From assembly GCA_020832495.1 (NCBI GenBank), contig JAFIEP010000058.1, forward strand, positions 1 through 36,654: a stretch of DNA of 36,654 nt, given 5' to 3'. The stretch comes from Acidimicrobiia bacterium. GTDB lineage: Bacteria > Actinomycetota > Acidimicrobiia > Acidimicrobiales > Acidimicrobilacustridaceae. Shown here one piece after another: positions 24,383-31,736 of the stretch. Positions within the stretch are counted from its first letter, which is position 1, and each line of letters opens with the position of its first letter. The notes under the pieces were generated by a model. That model did not search any database. It saw only the letters and a program-made list of their open reading frames with translations, and had not been told where the DNA came from. The translations under genes were made by a program, and so were the position numbers.

Positions 24383-25534
24383 ATGGGACCGCTGACAGGT
24401 ACGCGCATCATCGAGATTGCCGGCATCGGCCCGGGGCCGTTCGCTGCCATGATGCTGGCCGACATGGGCGCCGAGGTGCTGCGCATCGACCGGGCCGACC
24501 GGGTGGCCAAGCTGGGGACGCCCGACCCGGACAACCCACCGGCAGATCTGCTCAACCGAGGGCGGCGGTCGGTGGCGCTGAACCTGAAGTCCCCCGACGG
24601 GGTGGCGCTGCTGTTGGATCTCGTCGAGCAGGCGGACGCCTTGGTGGAAGGGTTCCGCCCAGGAGTAGCCGAGCGGTTGGGCTTCGGTCCCGACGTCTGC
24701 CTCGAGCGCAACTCGCGCCTGGTGTTCGGTCGGATGACCGGCTGGGGCCAGGACGGTCCGTACGCAGACATGGCCGGGCACGACATCAACTACATCGCCC
24801 TCGCCGGGGTGCTCGATCACCTCGGCCGGGCCGACGGCCCCCCGACGCCACCGATCAACCTCGTCGGCGACTTCGGCGGCGGGGGCATGCTCATGGCCTT
24901 CGGGATCGTGTGCGGACTGCTCGAGGCCTCCCGCTCCGGTGAGGGGCAAGTGGTGGACGCGGCGATGGTCGACGGCTCGGCGCTGCTCATGACCATGATG
25001 CACAGCTTCGTGGCCATGGGCATGTGGGAACTCGAGCGCGGCACCAACATGCTCGACACGGGCGCTCACTTCTACGACACCTACGAGACGTCCGACGGCC
25101 GCTACGTGTCCATTGGGTCGATCGAGCCGCAGTTCTACGCCGAGTTGTTGCGCCTGTGCGGCCTCGAGGGCGAGGAACTCCCGCACCAGCACGACCGGGC
25201 TGCGTGGGGAGCGCTCAAGCAGCGCCTGGCCGACGTGTTCCGTTCGAAGACCCGCGACGAGTGGTGCGAGATCATGGAGGGCACCGACGTGTGTTTCGCC
25301 CCGGTGCTGTCGATGGCCGAGGCGCCCATGCATCCGCACAATCGCGAGCGGGGAACCTTCGTCGAGGTGGCAGGCATCACCCAGCCGGCGCCGGCGCCTC
25401 GGTTCAGTCGCACGCCCGGGGCGGTGGTCAGCCCACCACCGCACGCTGGCCAACACACCGACGAGGCGCTGACCGAATGGGGCGTTGCCGCGGAGCGGAT
25501 CTCGGGGTTACGGGCAGCCGGCACGGTTGCCTGA
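24383..25534 (+). CDS. Alpha-methylacyl-CoA racemase (class III CoA-transferase fold)
   Basis: Epimerises 2-methylacyl-CoA thioesters so that branched fatty acids and sterol side chains can enter beta-oxidation; 383 residues. MGPLTGTRIIEIAGIGPGPFAAMMLADMGAEVLRID is the family N-terminus, and LNRGRRSVALNLKSPDG and LVEGFRPGVAERLGFGP follow. Candidate catalytic residues are His133 (AGHDINYIALAG), Asp163 (VGDFGGGG) and Glu248 (GSIEPQFY), matching the spacing of His126/Asp156/Glu241 in the M. tuberculosis enzyme; this distinguishes it from CoA-transferases of the same fold, which use a single Asp. Shine-Dalgarno GAGGAG (24371-24376) overlaps the stop of the preceding hydrolase, six bases before ATG, so the two are co-transcribed. 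Confidence 0.9.
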   Translation: MGPLTGTRIIEIAGIGPGPFAAMMLADMGAEVLRIDRADRVAKLGTPDPDNPPADLLNRGRRSVALNLKSPDGVALLLDLVEQADALVEGFRPGVAERLGFGPDVCLERNSRLVFGRMTGWGQDGPYADMAGHDINYIALAGVLDHLGRADGPPTPPINLVGDFGGGGMLMAFGIVCGLLEASRSGEGQVVDAAMVDGSALLMTMMHSFVAMGMWELERGTNMLDTGAHFYDTYETSDGRYVSIGSIEPQFYAELLRLCGLEGEELPHQHDRAAWGALKQRLADVFRSKTRDEWCEIMEGTDVCFAPVLSMAEAPMHPHNRERGTFVEVAGITQPAPAPRFSRTPGAVVSPPPHAGQHTDEALTEWGVAAERISGLRAAGTVA

Positions 25535-25543
25535 GGGCGCCGC

Positions 25544-25549
25544 TAGCGT
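25544..25549 (+). promoter_or_regulatory. -10 element of the lmbE-like gene, leaderless type
   Basis: TAGCGT ends six bases before GTG 25556. No Shine-Dalgarno. Confidence 0.55.
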
Positions 25550-25555
25550 AACGGC

Positions 25556-26365
25556 GTGGCCACACTCGTCTGCTTCCACGCCCACCCCGACGACGAGGCG
25601 ATCGCCACCGGCGGCACCATGGCTGCCGCAGCGGCGGCCGGGCACCGCGTCGTGCTGGTGGTGGCCACACGCGGTGAGCAGGGGGAGCCGGTCCCCGGCG
25701 TCCTCGGCGACGGCGAACTGCTCGGTCGCCGGCGGGAGGCGGAGACCCATCGCTCCGCCGAGATCCTCGGGGCGCAACGTGTTGTCTTCTTGGACTACGA
25801 GGACTCCGGCATGATGGGCGAGCCGACCAACGACAACCCCCGCTGTTTCTGGCGCGCCGGACTCGACGAGGCATCCGATCGGCTCGCCACGCTGCTCGAC
25901 GAGGAGCGCTGCGACGTCCTCACCATCTACGACGCCAACGGAGGGTACGGTCATCCCGACCACATCCAGGTGCACCGGGTGGGGGCAGCTGCCGCCCGCT
26001 CGGTGGGAGTGGATCGCGTGTACCAGGCCACCATGAACCGCACCCACATCCAACGGCTGATGGCCTCCATGCCTGCTGACGGAACCGCTGCTCCCGACGA
26101 GGAGCGACGGGAGCGGGCGGCCTCGGACACGTTCGGGATGATCGAGGACGACCTGACCCACGCCGTCGACGTGCGAGCGCACCTCCATCACAAGCGGGCG
26201 TCGATGATGGCTCACGCCAGTCAGATTTCCGAAGAGTCCTTCTTCTTGGCCATGCCCCCGGAGGCATTCGACGCCGCCTTCGGGGTGGAGTGGTACGCCC
26301 GACTCGGAACGAGTCGCGCCCTCGGCGGCTCGTTCGAGACCAGTCTCTTCACCGACCTGTCGTGA
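25556..26365 (+). CDS. PIG-L/LmbE-family N-acetylglucosaminyl deacetylase
   Basis: Zinc-dependent deacetylase or amidase family, which includes MshB and Mca of mycothiol metabolism; 269 residues. The zinc site is visible: CFHAHPDDEAIATGG (His10, Asp13) and GYGHPDHIQVHRVG (His of HPDH). VVLVVATRGEQGE and RRREAETHRSAEILGAQRVVFLDYEDSGMMG are family blocks, as is the C-terminal HASQISEESFF. The pattern is closer to MshB/Mca-like proteins than to eukaryotic PIG-L, but which substrate is used (GlcNAc-Ins or mycothiol S-conjugates) cannot be decided here. The stop overlaps the next gene's start as GTGA. Confidence 0.87.
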   Translation: MATLVCFHAHPDDEAIATGGTMAAAAAAGHRVVLVVATRGEQGEPVPGVLGDGELLGRRREAETHRSAEILGAQRVVFLDYEDSGMMGEPTNDNPRCFWRAGLDEASDRLATLLDEERCDVLTIYDANGGYGHPDHIQVHRVGAAAARSVGVDRVYQATMNRTHIQRLMASMPADGTAAPDEERRERAASDTFGMIEDDLTHAVDVRAHLHHKRASMMAHASQISEESFFLAMPPEAFDAAFGVEWYARLGTSRALGGSFETSLFTDLS

Positions 26366-27882
26366 GCGAGACCGACGAGCGCCGCGTCTCGTCGATCGGT
26401 CGATGGGCCGGACCGATCGCTGCGGTCGTCGTGTGGTTCATCGTGCCGGAGTCGGCCACCGCCGCCGATGGCACCGAGGTGGTTCTCGGCAGCGCCGGCC
26501 GGGCCACGGCGTCCATTGCCGTTCTCATGGCCGTGTGGTGGATGACCGAAGCCATCTCGATCCCCGCCACCGCCCTCATCCCCATCGTGGCCTTCCCACT
26601 GCTCGGCGTGGCCACCATCGAAGAGGCCGCTGCTCCGTACGCCAACCCGCTCATCTATCTCTTCCTGGGTGGTTTCGCCATGGCGTTGGCCATGCAGCGT
26701 TGGGGGCTCGAGCGGCGCATCGCCCTGGTGGCGTTGCGCGCCGTGGGGACACGTCCGACCCGCCTCATCGGCGGATTCATGGTGGTCACCGCGTTGCTCA
26801 GCATGTGGGTGTCGAACACCGCCACCGCCGCAATGATGCTGCCGGTGGCGCTCAGCGTGGTCGACGCCGCCACCGGTGGGGCGGTGCGCGACGGCGAATC
26901 ACTCACCGACCACGAGGGGACCGGCGCCCGGTTCGCCACCGGGCTGCTCCTGGCCATTGCGGTCAGCGCCTCGATCGGCGGGGTGGGCACACTCATCGGT
27001 TCGCCCCCGAACCTGTTCCTGGCCTCGTTCAGCTCCGACGAACTCGGTGTCGAGATCAGTTTCGCCCAGTGGCTCCTGTTGGGGTTGCCGTTCGTGGTCA
27101 TCCTGTTGCCGATCGCCTGGTGGCTCATCGCCAAGGTCATGTACCAGCCCGACGTGGGAAGCGGCCGTATCGACGAGGCCCTGGCTCGCTGGCGGGAGAA
27201 CCTGGGCAAGATGAGCCGGGCCGAGATCACCGTGGCCATCGTCTTCGCCACCGCCGTGGTGGCCTGGATCACCCGGCCCCTCCTCGAAGAGGTGGAGTTC
27301 GGAGGGGCGACGCCGTTCTCGGGGCTCAGCGACGGAGGTATCGCCCTGGCTGCGGCGGTGGCGCTGTTCGTGCTGCCCTCGGGCAAGGGTCATCGGCGGG
27401 TGTTGGTCTGGGAGGACACCCGCCGCCTGCCTTGGGGCACGCTGGTGCTCTTCGGCGGCGGGTTGAGCCTGGCCGCCGCGGTCGATTCCACGGGGGTGGC
27501 GGCGCTCATCGGCGTCGGGTCCTCGGCGCTGGGTGACCTCCCGCCGGTGTTGGTGGTGGCGGCCATCGTCGCCGTGGTGGTGTTCCTCACCGAGCTGACG
27601 TCGAACACGGCCACCGTGGCCGCCCTGTTGCCCATCCTCGCAGCCGCCGCCCCGGGTATCGGGCTCGATCCGTTGTTGTTGGCCATCCCCGCGGCGCTGG
27701 CCGGCAGCTTGGCCTTCATGTTGCCGGTGGCCACCCCGCCGAACGCCATCGTGTTCGGGTCGGGCCACGTGGCGTTGCCCGACATGGCCCGCCTCGGCCT
27801 GCGCCTCAACGTGGTGTCGATCATCGTGGTCACCACGTTGACCTTTGCCATCGCCGTGCCGCTCTTCGGCATCGGCGACTGA
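26362..27882 (+). CDS. SLC13/DASS-family sodium:dicarboxylate-type symporter
   Basis: Polytopic inner-membrane transporter of 506 residues with at least ten hydrophobic segments. The two repeat hairpins of the DASS family are clear: MWVSNTATAAMMLPVALS in the first half and ELTSNTATVAALLPILAAAA in the second (SNT motifs that bind substrate and Na+). WMTEAISIPATALIPIVAFPLLG, GFAMALAMQRWGLERRIAL and SIGGVGTLIGSPPNLFL are also typical, as is LPVATPPNAIVFGSGHV near the end. Likely substrates are C4-dicarboxylates, citrate or sulfate; the sequence alone does not decide. GTG 26362 overlaps the deacetylase stop (GTGA), so they are translationally coupled. The reason for the pairing is unclear. Confidence 0.92.
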   Translation: MSETDERRVSSIGRWAGPIAAVVVWFIVPESATAADGTEVVLGSAGRATASIAVLMAVWWMTEAISIPATALIPIVAFPLLGVATIEEAAAPYANPLIYLFLGGFAMALAMQRWGLERRIALVALRAVGTRPTRLIGGFMVVTALLSMWVSNTATAAMMLPVALSVVDAATGGAVRDGESLTDHEGTGARFATGLLLAIAVSASIGGVGTLIGSPPNLFLASFSSDELGVEISFAQWLLLGLPFVVILLPIAWWLIAKVMYQPDVGSGRIDEALARWRENLGKMSRAEITVAIVFATAVVAWITRPLLEEVEFGGATPFSGLSDGGIALAAAVALFVLPSGKGHRRVLVWEDTRRLPWGTLVLFGGGLSLAAAVDSTGVAALIGVGSSALGDLPPVLVVAAIVAVVVFLTELTSNTATVAALLPILAAAAPGIGLDPLLLAIPAALAGSLAFMLPVATPPNAIVFGSGHVALPDMARLGLRLNVVSIIVVTTLTFAIAVPLFGIGD

Positions 27883-27884
27883 CG

Positions 27885-27962
27885 GCGGTCGCGGTCGGGC
27901 TGCTCCGTTCTGTGCGCGTTTGCGACCGCGGGCTGTCCTTGAACGCCCACGGAAGCCCGTGG
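27885..27962. terminator. Two nested hairpins between convergent SLC13 and map genes
   Basis: GCGGTCGC (27885-27892) pairs with GCGACCGC (27922-27929). A second compact hairpin CCACGG-AAGC-CCGTGG follows at 27947-27962. They fill the 99-base gap between convergent genes and probably end both transcripts. No T-runs. Confidence 0.5.
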
Positions 27963-27981
27963 AGAGCCGAGGAGCGTGTCC

Positions 27982-29007
27982 CTAGCGCAGGCTGGGTGAC
28001 GGAGCTGCGGAGCGCTCGTTGCCTAGCGCCTGCTCGAGGGCGACGTCGGCTGCCGTCGGGCCCTCGGTCGGCACGGTGAGGATGTCAGCCCCGTCGTCGG
28101 TCACCACGAGGGTGTGTTCGAACTGCGCCACTCGGCTGTGATCGGGGGTGACGGCCGTCCAGCCGTCGTCCCAGATCTGGTGCTGCCAGCTCCCCAACGA
28201 GATCATGGGCTCGATGGTGAACGTCATGCCCGGCTCCATGATCGTGGTGGCGCGCGGCTCGAAATAGTGGGGGACGGCCAGATCGGTGTGGAACTGCTCG
28301 CCGATGCCGTGGCCGATGAAGGCACGGATGACGGCGCAGCCGTTGGCGTCGGCGTGGTCTGCGATGGCCCGGCCGATCACGTTGATCGGTAGTCCGGGTC
28401 GGACGGCGTCGATGCCGCGATCCATGCACTCGCGGGTGACGGTCACGAGCCGTCGGGATTCGGGATCGACGGTGCCCACGCAGAAGGTGGCGTTGGTGTC
28501 GCCGTGCACTCCTTCGCGCCACAGGGTCACGTCGAGGTTGACGATGTCGCCGTCGCAGAGGGCACGGTCGTCAGGGATGCCGTGACAGATGACCTCGTTC
28601 ACCGAGGTGCACAGGCTCTTGGGGAACCAGCGGTAGTTCAGCGGGCTGGGGTAGCCACCGAGGCGGATGCACTCCTCGTGGGCGAGGGCGTCGAGTTCGT
28701 CGGTGGTGACGCCCGGTGCGACGGCGGCGCCGACCGTGCGGAGGATCTCCGCTGCAGCGGCACCGGTGCGTCGCATCCGGTCGAGCACCTCCGGAGACTT
28801 GACCAGTGGTTCGTCCCAGCGGACCGGTTCCCCCGACTCGGCGTACGGGGGATGCTCGATGTGGTCGGGTACCGAGCGGCGTGGCCCGAGGCGTCCGGCT
28901 CGCACCCGCTCAGCGGTCGGTCGGTGGCAACGCTTGAACTTCTTGCCGCTTCCGCACCAACACGGATCGTTGGGCTTGCACACCGGCGGCGCGGTCGGAG
29001 AAGGCAT
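27982..29007 (-). CDS. map: Type I methionine aminopeptidase with N-terminal SEC-C zinc motif
   Basis: Removes the initiator methionine from nascent proteins; 341 residues, ~85 more than minimal MAP. N-terminal CWCGSGKKFKRCH (Cys16-x-Cys18-x8-Cys27-His28) is a SEC-C zinc motif as at the SecA C-terminus, probably for ribosome or protein docking. The pita-bread catalytic domain follows: NYRWFPKSLCTSVNEVICHGIPDD with His142, and the five metal ligands Asp159 (VNLDVT), Asp170 (HGDTNATF), His233 (FIGHGIGEQFH), Glu266 (FTIEPM) and Glu297 (QFEHTLVV). ATG 29007 carries the SEC-C motif and has a -10 element six bases upstream, so the long form is real. It follows the RibD-like gene on the same strand but with its own promoter. 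Confidence 0.95.
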   Translation of the reverse strand: MPSPTAPPVCKPNDPCWCGSGKKFKRCHRPTAERVRAGRLGPRRSVPDHIEHPPYAESGEPVRWDEPLVKSPEVLDRMRRTGAAAAEILRTVGAAVAPGVTTDELDALAHEECIRLGGYPSPLNYRWFPKSLCTSVNEVICHGIPDDRALCDGDIVNLDVTLWREGVHGDTNATFCVGTVDPESRRLVTVTRECMDRGIDAVRPGLPINVIGRAIADHADANGCAVIRAFIGHGIGEQFHTDLAVPHYFEPRATTIMEPGMTFTIEPMISLGSWQHQIWDDGWTAVTPDHSRVAQFEHTLVVTDDGADILTVPTEGPTAADVALEQALGNERSAAPSPSLR

Positions 29008-29013
29008 GCCCCG

Positions 29014-29019
29014 AGTCTA
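29014..29019 (-). promoter_or_regulatory. -10 element of map, leaderless type
   Basis: Minus-strand TAGACT ends six bases before ATG 29007, with no Shine-Dalgarno. Confidence 0.55.
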
Positions 29020-29125
29020 CGGGGACGCCGCCGAGCAGCGCCGAGGCGAGCGCCCGCTGCGCTGCTCGGATCCCGGGGGCAGCGGTGCGACATGGCTGGA
29101 GTGGAGCAGGTCGACGATGTGGTGG

Positions 29126-29875
29126 TCAGCGGTCGAACAGGTAGCGGAGCGCCAGGAGGCCGTCGGCCACGAAGCCGCGGGCCAACGTGGCCGAGCGCAG
29201 CGCTTCCGGTGCGCCCTCGACGATGCGCGACGCGTCGCCACCGACGAGCAGCGGGGCGACGCTGACACACAGCTCGTCGACCAGCCCGTCGGCGACGAGC
29301 TGACCGTTGAGGCTGGGCCCGCCCTCGCACAAGATCGTCTCGAGCCCGAGGTCGCCGAGCTCTGCCAGTGCCCGGGCGAGGTCCACGGTGTCCTCGCCCA
29401 CGGCGACGAGGTCGGTTCGGTCGCCGAGGATCCGACGAACGGTCGCAGCTCCCGAGGTCGTGGTCACCACCAGCGGTGTCGGCTCGTTGCCGCCGAACAA
29501 GGGGAGTTCGGGGTCGAGGTCCCCGCTGCCGCTCACCACCACCACGCGGGGCAGGGCCAGCTGTCCCTCGGTGAGCCGGATCTCCTCGAGATCGCCGTTC
29601 AACACCACGGGTCCGTAGCGCTCGGCCCGCACGGTCCCGGCTCCGACGAGCACGGCATCGGCCATGGCTCGCAGGGCGCGGAACACGGCCTTGTCGGCCG
29701 GATGGCCGAGGCCACCGGAGCGGCCGTCGAGCGCGGCGGCCCCGTCGACGCTGGTGATCATGTTGAGCGTCACCCATGGGCGATCGCCCGTGGACCGTCG
29801 TTCTTCGGCTCGCACGACGGCGGCGACCTCGTCGAGACCATCGGGCAGCATGACCATCGGCGTGGGCGAGCTCAT
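29126..29875 (-). CDS. RibD C-terminal-domain (pyrimidine reductase) family protein
   Basis: NADPH-dependent reductase fold as in RibD/DHFR-like enzymes, 249 residues, stand-alone without the deaminase domain. Characteristic: RPWVTLNMITSVDGAAALDGRSGGLGHPADKAVFRALRAMADAVLVGAGTVRAERYGP, then RVVVVSGSGDLDPELPLF, LETILCEGGPSLNGQLVADGLVDELCVSVAPLLVGG. The CEGGPSLNGQL and DELCVSVAPLL blocks are those of the RibD C-domain. Actinobacteria often carry several such paralogues, so a riboflavin role is possible but not shown; no other rib genes are near. ATG 29875 is preferred to a longer in-frame start at 30004 because of a -10 element six bases upstream. Confidence 0.88.
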   Translation of the reverse strand: MSSPTPMVMLPDGLDEVAAVVRAEERRSTGDRPWVTLNMITSVDGAAALDGRSGGLGHPADKAVFRALRAMADAVLVGAGTVRAERYGPVVLNGDLEEIRLTEGQLALPRVVVVSGSGDLDPELPLFGGNEPTPLVVTTTSGAATVRRILGDRTDLVAVGEDTVDLARALAELGDLGLETILCEGGPSLNGQLVADGLVDELCVSVAPLLVGGDASRIVEGAPEALRSATLARGFVADGLLALRYLFDR

Positions 29876-29881
29876 GGGCGA

Positions 29882-29887
29882 ACGGTA
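29882..29887 (-). promoter_or_regulatory. -10 element of the RibD-like gene, leaderless type
   Basis: Minus-strand TACCGT ends six bases before ATG 29875; no Shine-Dalgarno. It decides the start against the longer frame. Confidence 0.5.
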
Positions 29888-30155
29888 CGCCGGGTTGAGC
29901 TGGGATGCACCTGCGGGAACCCGACTCCGCCGACCCGGCTGCTCCGGGTCGAGACGAGTGGCGTCGAGCAAGGTGCCGGGGCGCCGCTCACCGCGGAACG
30001 ACATTGCGGATCAATGACGACACGGCGTTCCAGTCGCAGTCGGGTTGCGTTCTGGTGACGGTCGCTCACCTGTCCGCGCCTTTACGCCGTTCGTGAGCTA
30101 GCACGGAGAGTGGAGCCGAGGCCCACGAGGCGGTCGGCACGCGAGGAGTAGCGAC

Positions 30156-31052
30156 ATGCAGTTCGTTTCTCGGATGGCAGACCCGGTGCAGCGGGTGGCG
30201 GTGGCAGTGCGGCGCCCGGCCACCTACGCCGGCCACGCGCGTGAGGTGGTCTCCACCGCGCTGACCGTGGGGGCCTGGCCGTTCGGCCTGGTCGATCCGG
30301 GTCTCGACTCGCTCGTGGACCGGGACGAGGAGTCGCCGGTGCCGACGCCGGTCCTGCTCGTGCACGGCTACGGCGCCAACCGCTCGAACTGGGGTTTCCT
30401 GTCACGACACCTCCGCCAAGCCGGGTTCGGTCGGGTGCACGCGCTGAACTACAACCCGCTGCGCGCCGATGTACCCCACCTCGCCGAACTGTGCGCGGCC
30501 CGGGCCACGGCGGTGATGGAGCACTTCGACAGTGACCGTGTCCACATCGTGGGCCACTCTCTCGGCGGGTTGATCGCCCGTTATGCCGTGCAGGTGCTCG
30601 GGCTGAGGGGTGTGGACACGTGCGCCACGGTGGCGTCGCCCCACGGGGGTGTGCGCCTGGCTCGCTACGGCACGGCGTTGTCGGAGTTGAGTCCCCTCGA
30701 CACCAGCCGTCAGTTGCGGCCCGATTCGCCGGTCATCGAGCTGTTGCGCTCGAGTGCGCGGCCGCTCCCGACCCGCTTCGTGGCCTACTACTCGAACCTC
30801 GACCTCATCGTGCCCGCCCGGCGGGCGATGATCCTCGAGGCGGAACTCGAGGCGACGAACCTCCTGGTGAAGGACCACGGACACCTGTCGATCATGTGGA
30901 GTCGGCAGTTGGCGTCGTCGATCGTCGACCAGTTGGGTGCGGCCGAGGGCCTGCCCGGGTACGGGGCACCGGTCGCACCGTTGCGGTCCCGCGCCGCATC
31001 GGCGTCGGGCGGGCCCCACTCGCAGCCGGCGCGAGCCACCGGGTCAGCCTGA
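30156..31052 (+). CDS. Alpha/beta-hydrolase lipase (triacylglycerol-lipase/LipA-like)
   Basis: Predicted carboxylic-ester hydrolase of 298 residues. PVLLVHGYGANRSNWGFLSRHLRQAGF supplies the oxyanion region, DRVHIVGHSLGGLIARYAVQ holds the nucleophile Ser135, TVASPHGGVRLARY and the C-terminal acidic and His residues (YYSNLDLIVPARRA with the Asp; DHGHLSIMWS with the His) complete a lipase-type triad. No clear signal peptide: the N-terminus (RVAVAVRRPATYAGHAREVVSTALTVGAWPFGL) is only moderately hydrophobic, so it may be cytosolic or membrane-associated. Shine-Dalgarno GAGGAG (30143-30148) lies seven bases before ATG 30156. The 280-base divergent region before it shows no other clear signal. The Ser/Ala-rich tail is low complexity. 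Confidence 0.85.
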   Translation: MQFVSRMADPVQRVAVAVRRPATYAGHAREVVSTALTVGAWPFGLVDPGLDSLVDRDEESPVPTPVLLVHGYGANRSNWGFLSRHLRQAGFGRVHALNYNPLRADVPHLAELCAARATAVMEHFDSDRVHIVGHSLGGLIARYAVQVLGLRGVDTCATVASPHGGVRLARYGTALSELSPLDTSRQLRPDSPVIELLRSSARPLPTRFVAYYSNLDLIVPARRAMILEAELEATNLLVKDHGHLSIMWSRQLASSIVDQLGAAEGLPGYGAPVAPLRSRAASASGGPHSQPARATGSA

Positions 31053-31069
31053 ACCGGCGTCGAACACAC

Positions 31070-31139
31070 AGCCTGTGGATGACCGGGGGCTGAATCCACC
31101 GTGAATTCACAGGGTTGTTCCTCTTGAGGTCCACAGGCT
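31070..31139. repeat. 10-bp inverted repeat enclosing smaller palindromes after the lipase gene
   Basis: AGCCTGTGGA (31070-31079) and TCCACAGGCT (31130-31139) are perfect inverted repeats. Between them GTGGAT (31075-31080) pairs with ATCCAC (31094-31099), and GTGAATTCAC (31101-31110) is a perfect palindrome. It could be the lipase terminator or a protein-binding cluster. Confidence 0.5.
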
Positions 31140-31177
31140 CGACTACGTACCGTCACGGGTGGCAACGGGCCGTGACG
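31124..31177 (+). promoter_or_regulatory. Possible promoter followed by an 8-bp hairpin
   Basis: TTGAGG (31124-31129), 18-base spacer and TACCGT (31148-31153) resemble a promoter. CGTCACGG (31151-31158) and CCGTGACG (31170-31177) form a perfect hairpin near the expected transcription start. Could start a long nrdJ leader or a small RNA; not proven. Confidence 0.3.
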
Positions 31178-31253
31178 CGGGCTGCGGATGGTGGCTGGCG
31201 TCTCTTTGCTGCAGGGCGACTCCTTGGGGTCGACGGCATCGGCACACGAGAGT

Positions 31254-31280
31254 CCAACGGGTCCAGAGCCCAACGGGTCC
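31254..31280. repeat. Direct repeat CCAACGGGTCC x2
   Basis: CCAACGGGTCC at 31254-31264 and again at 31270-31280, with a 16-base period. It may be a tandem binding site for an unknown regulator of nrdJ. Confidence 0.45.
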
Positions 31281-31342
31281 TCGGGTCGGTGGCGGCGCTC
31301 CTGACCTGCGGGTTCGCGTCACGGTCCGACGCCACTGATGAA

Positions 31343-31398
31343 CAACGGCGAAACTCCGGATCGGCCGTTGACATGGGTGGAATTACAGTGGTGTAATG
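31343..31398 (+). promoter_or_regulatory. nrdJ promoter with flanking inverted repeats
   Basis: TTGACA (31368-31373) and TGTAAT (31393-31398), 19 bases apart, form the best sigma-70-type promoter of the region. An inverted repeat CAACGGC/GCCGTTG (31343-31349, 31364-31370) overlaps the -35. ATTACA-GTGG-TGTAAT (31383-31398) is a perfect palindrome covering the -10. Both palindromes could be operators. Confidence 0.5.
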
Positions 31399-31401
31399 AC
31401 A

Positions 31402-31458
31402 GGGCACATCTTGTGGCCTGCAGGGGGTTGGGGGCACCGCGACCACTACATATTGTGG
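31402..31458. promoter_or_regulatory. NrdR box (31443-31458) with a weaker second box (31402-31417)
   Basis: CCACTACATATTGTGG at 31443-31458 matches the NrdR consensus core (CWATATATWG) at all but one position and sits inside GACCAC..GTGGTC dyad symmetry. A degenerate copy with core GCACATCTTG lies 41 bases upstream. The boxes are just downstream of the predicted promoter, where NrdR would repress ribonucleotide reductase synthesis. Confidence 0.6.
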
Positions 31459-31736
31459 TCAGCAACGCCGCCACCTCCCACATCCACGGTCACGGCCGGC
31501 AACGGTGCCGAGTCGTCGTCAGTTGCAACCACCTGCTGTGCGGAGGGAAGGACGCTCGGTGTCGAACGGTACCGAGCGGCGTTGGTGGTGACCCCGCCAC
31601 CGCAGGTGTTCCTCCCACGGAGCCGTCCACCGACGACGTCAGCACCACCGCACACCGGACCCAGCGCCTCCGCCACTCCGCCTCACCGACAGTTCACTAC
31701 CCCGACATTCACCTGAGCGACAGAAGGACATCCCCA

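Larger units (their letters stand above)
31053..31736 (+). other. 684-base non-coding nrdJ upstream region, rich in repeats and promoter signals
   Basis: No convincing gene on either strand. The frame that continues upstream of nrdJ codes for Cys/His/Arg-rich sequence without domain character, so nrdJ is started at 31737. The region carries a long inverted repeat, a possible upstream promoter with a hairpin, an 11-base direct repeat, another inverted repeat touching a -35, a TTGACA/TGTAAT promoter and one good NrdR box, each listed separately. After 31460 I see nothing recognisable until the nrdJ Shine-Dalgarno. No cobalamin riboswitch core is visible, although nrdJ is B12-dependent. Confidence 0.6.

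Noticed and set aside
31072-31137. TGTGGAT / TCCACA sequences resembling DnaA boxes
   Set aside because: Each departs from the nine-base consensus at two or more positions, no AT-rich unwinding region and no origin genes nearby.
31335-31354. CTGATGA...GAAAC pattern resembling a hammerhead ribozyme core
   Set aside because: Only eight bases separate the two core boxes and they cannot form stem II; no matching stem I/III and cleavage triplet.
31053-31736. Cobalamin riboswitch expected before a B12-dependent enzyme
   Set aside because: None of the conserved core blocks of the known cobalamin riboswitch classes could be found.
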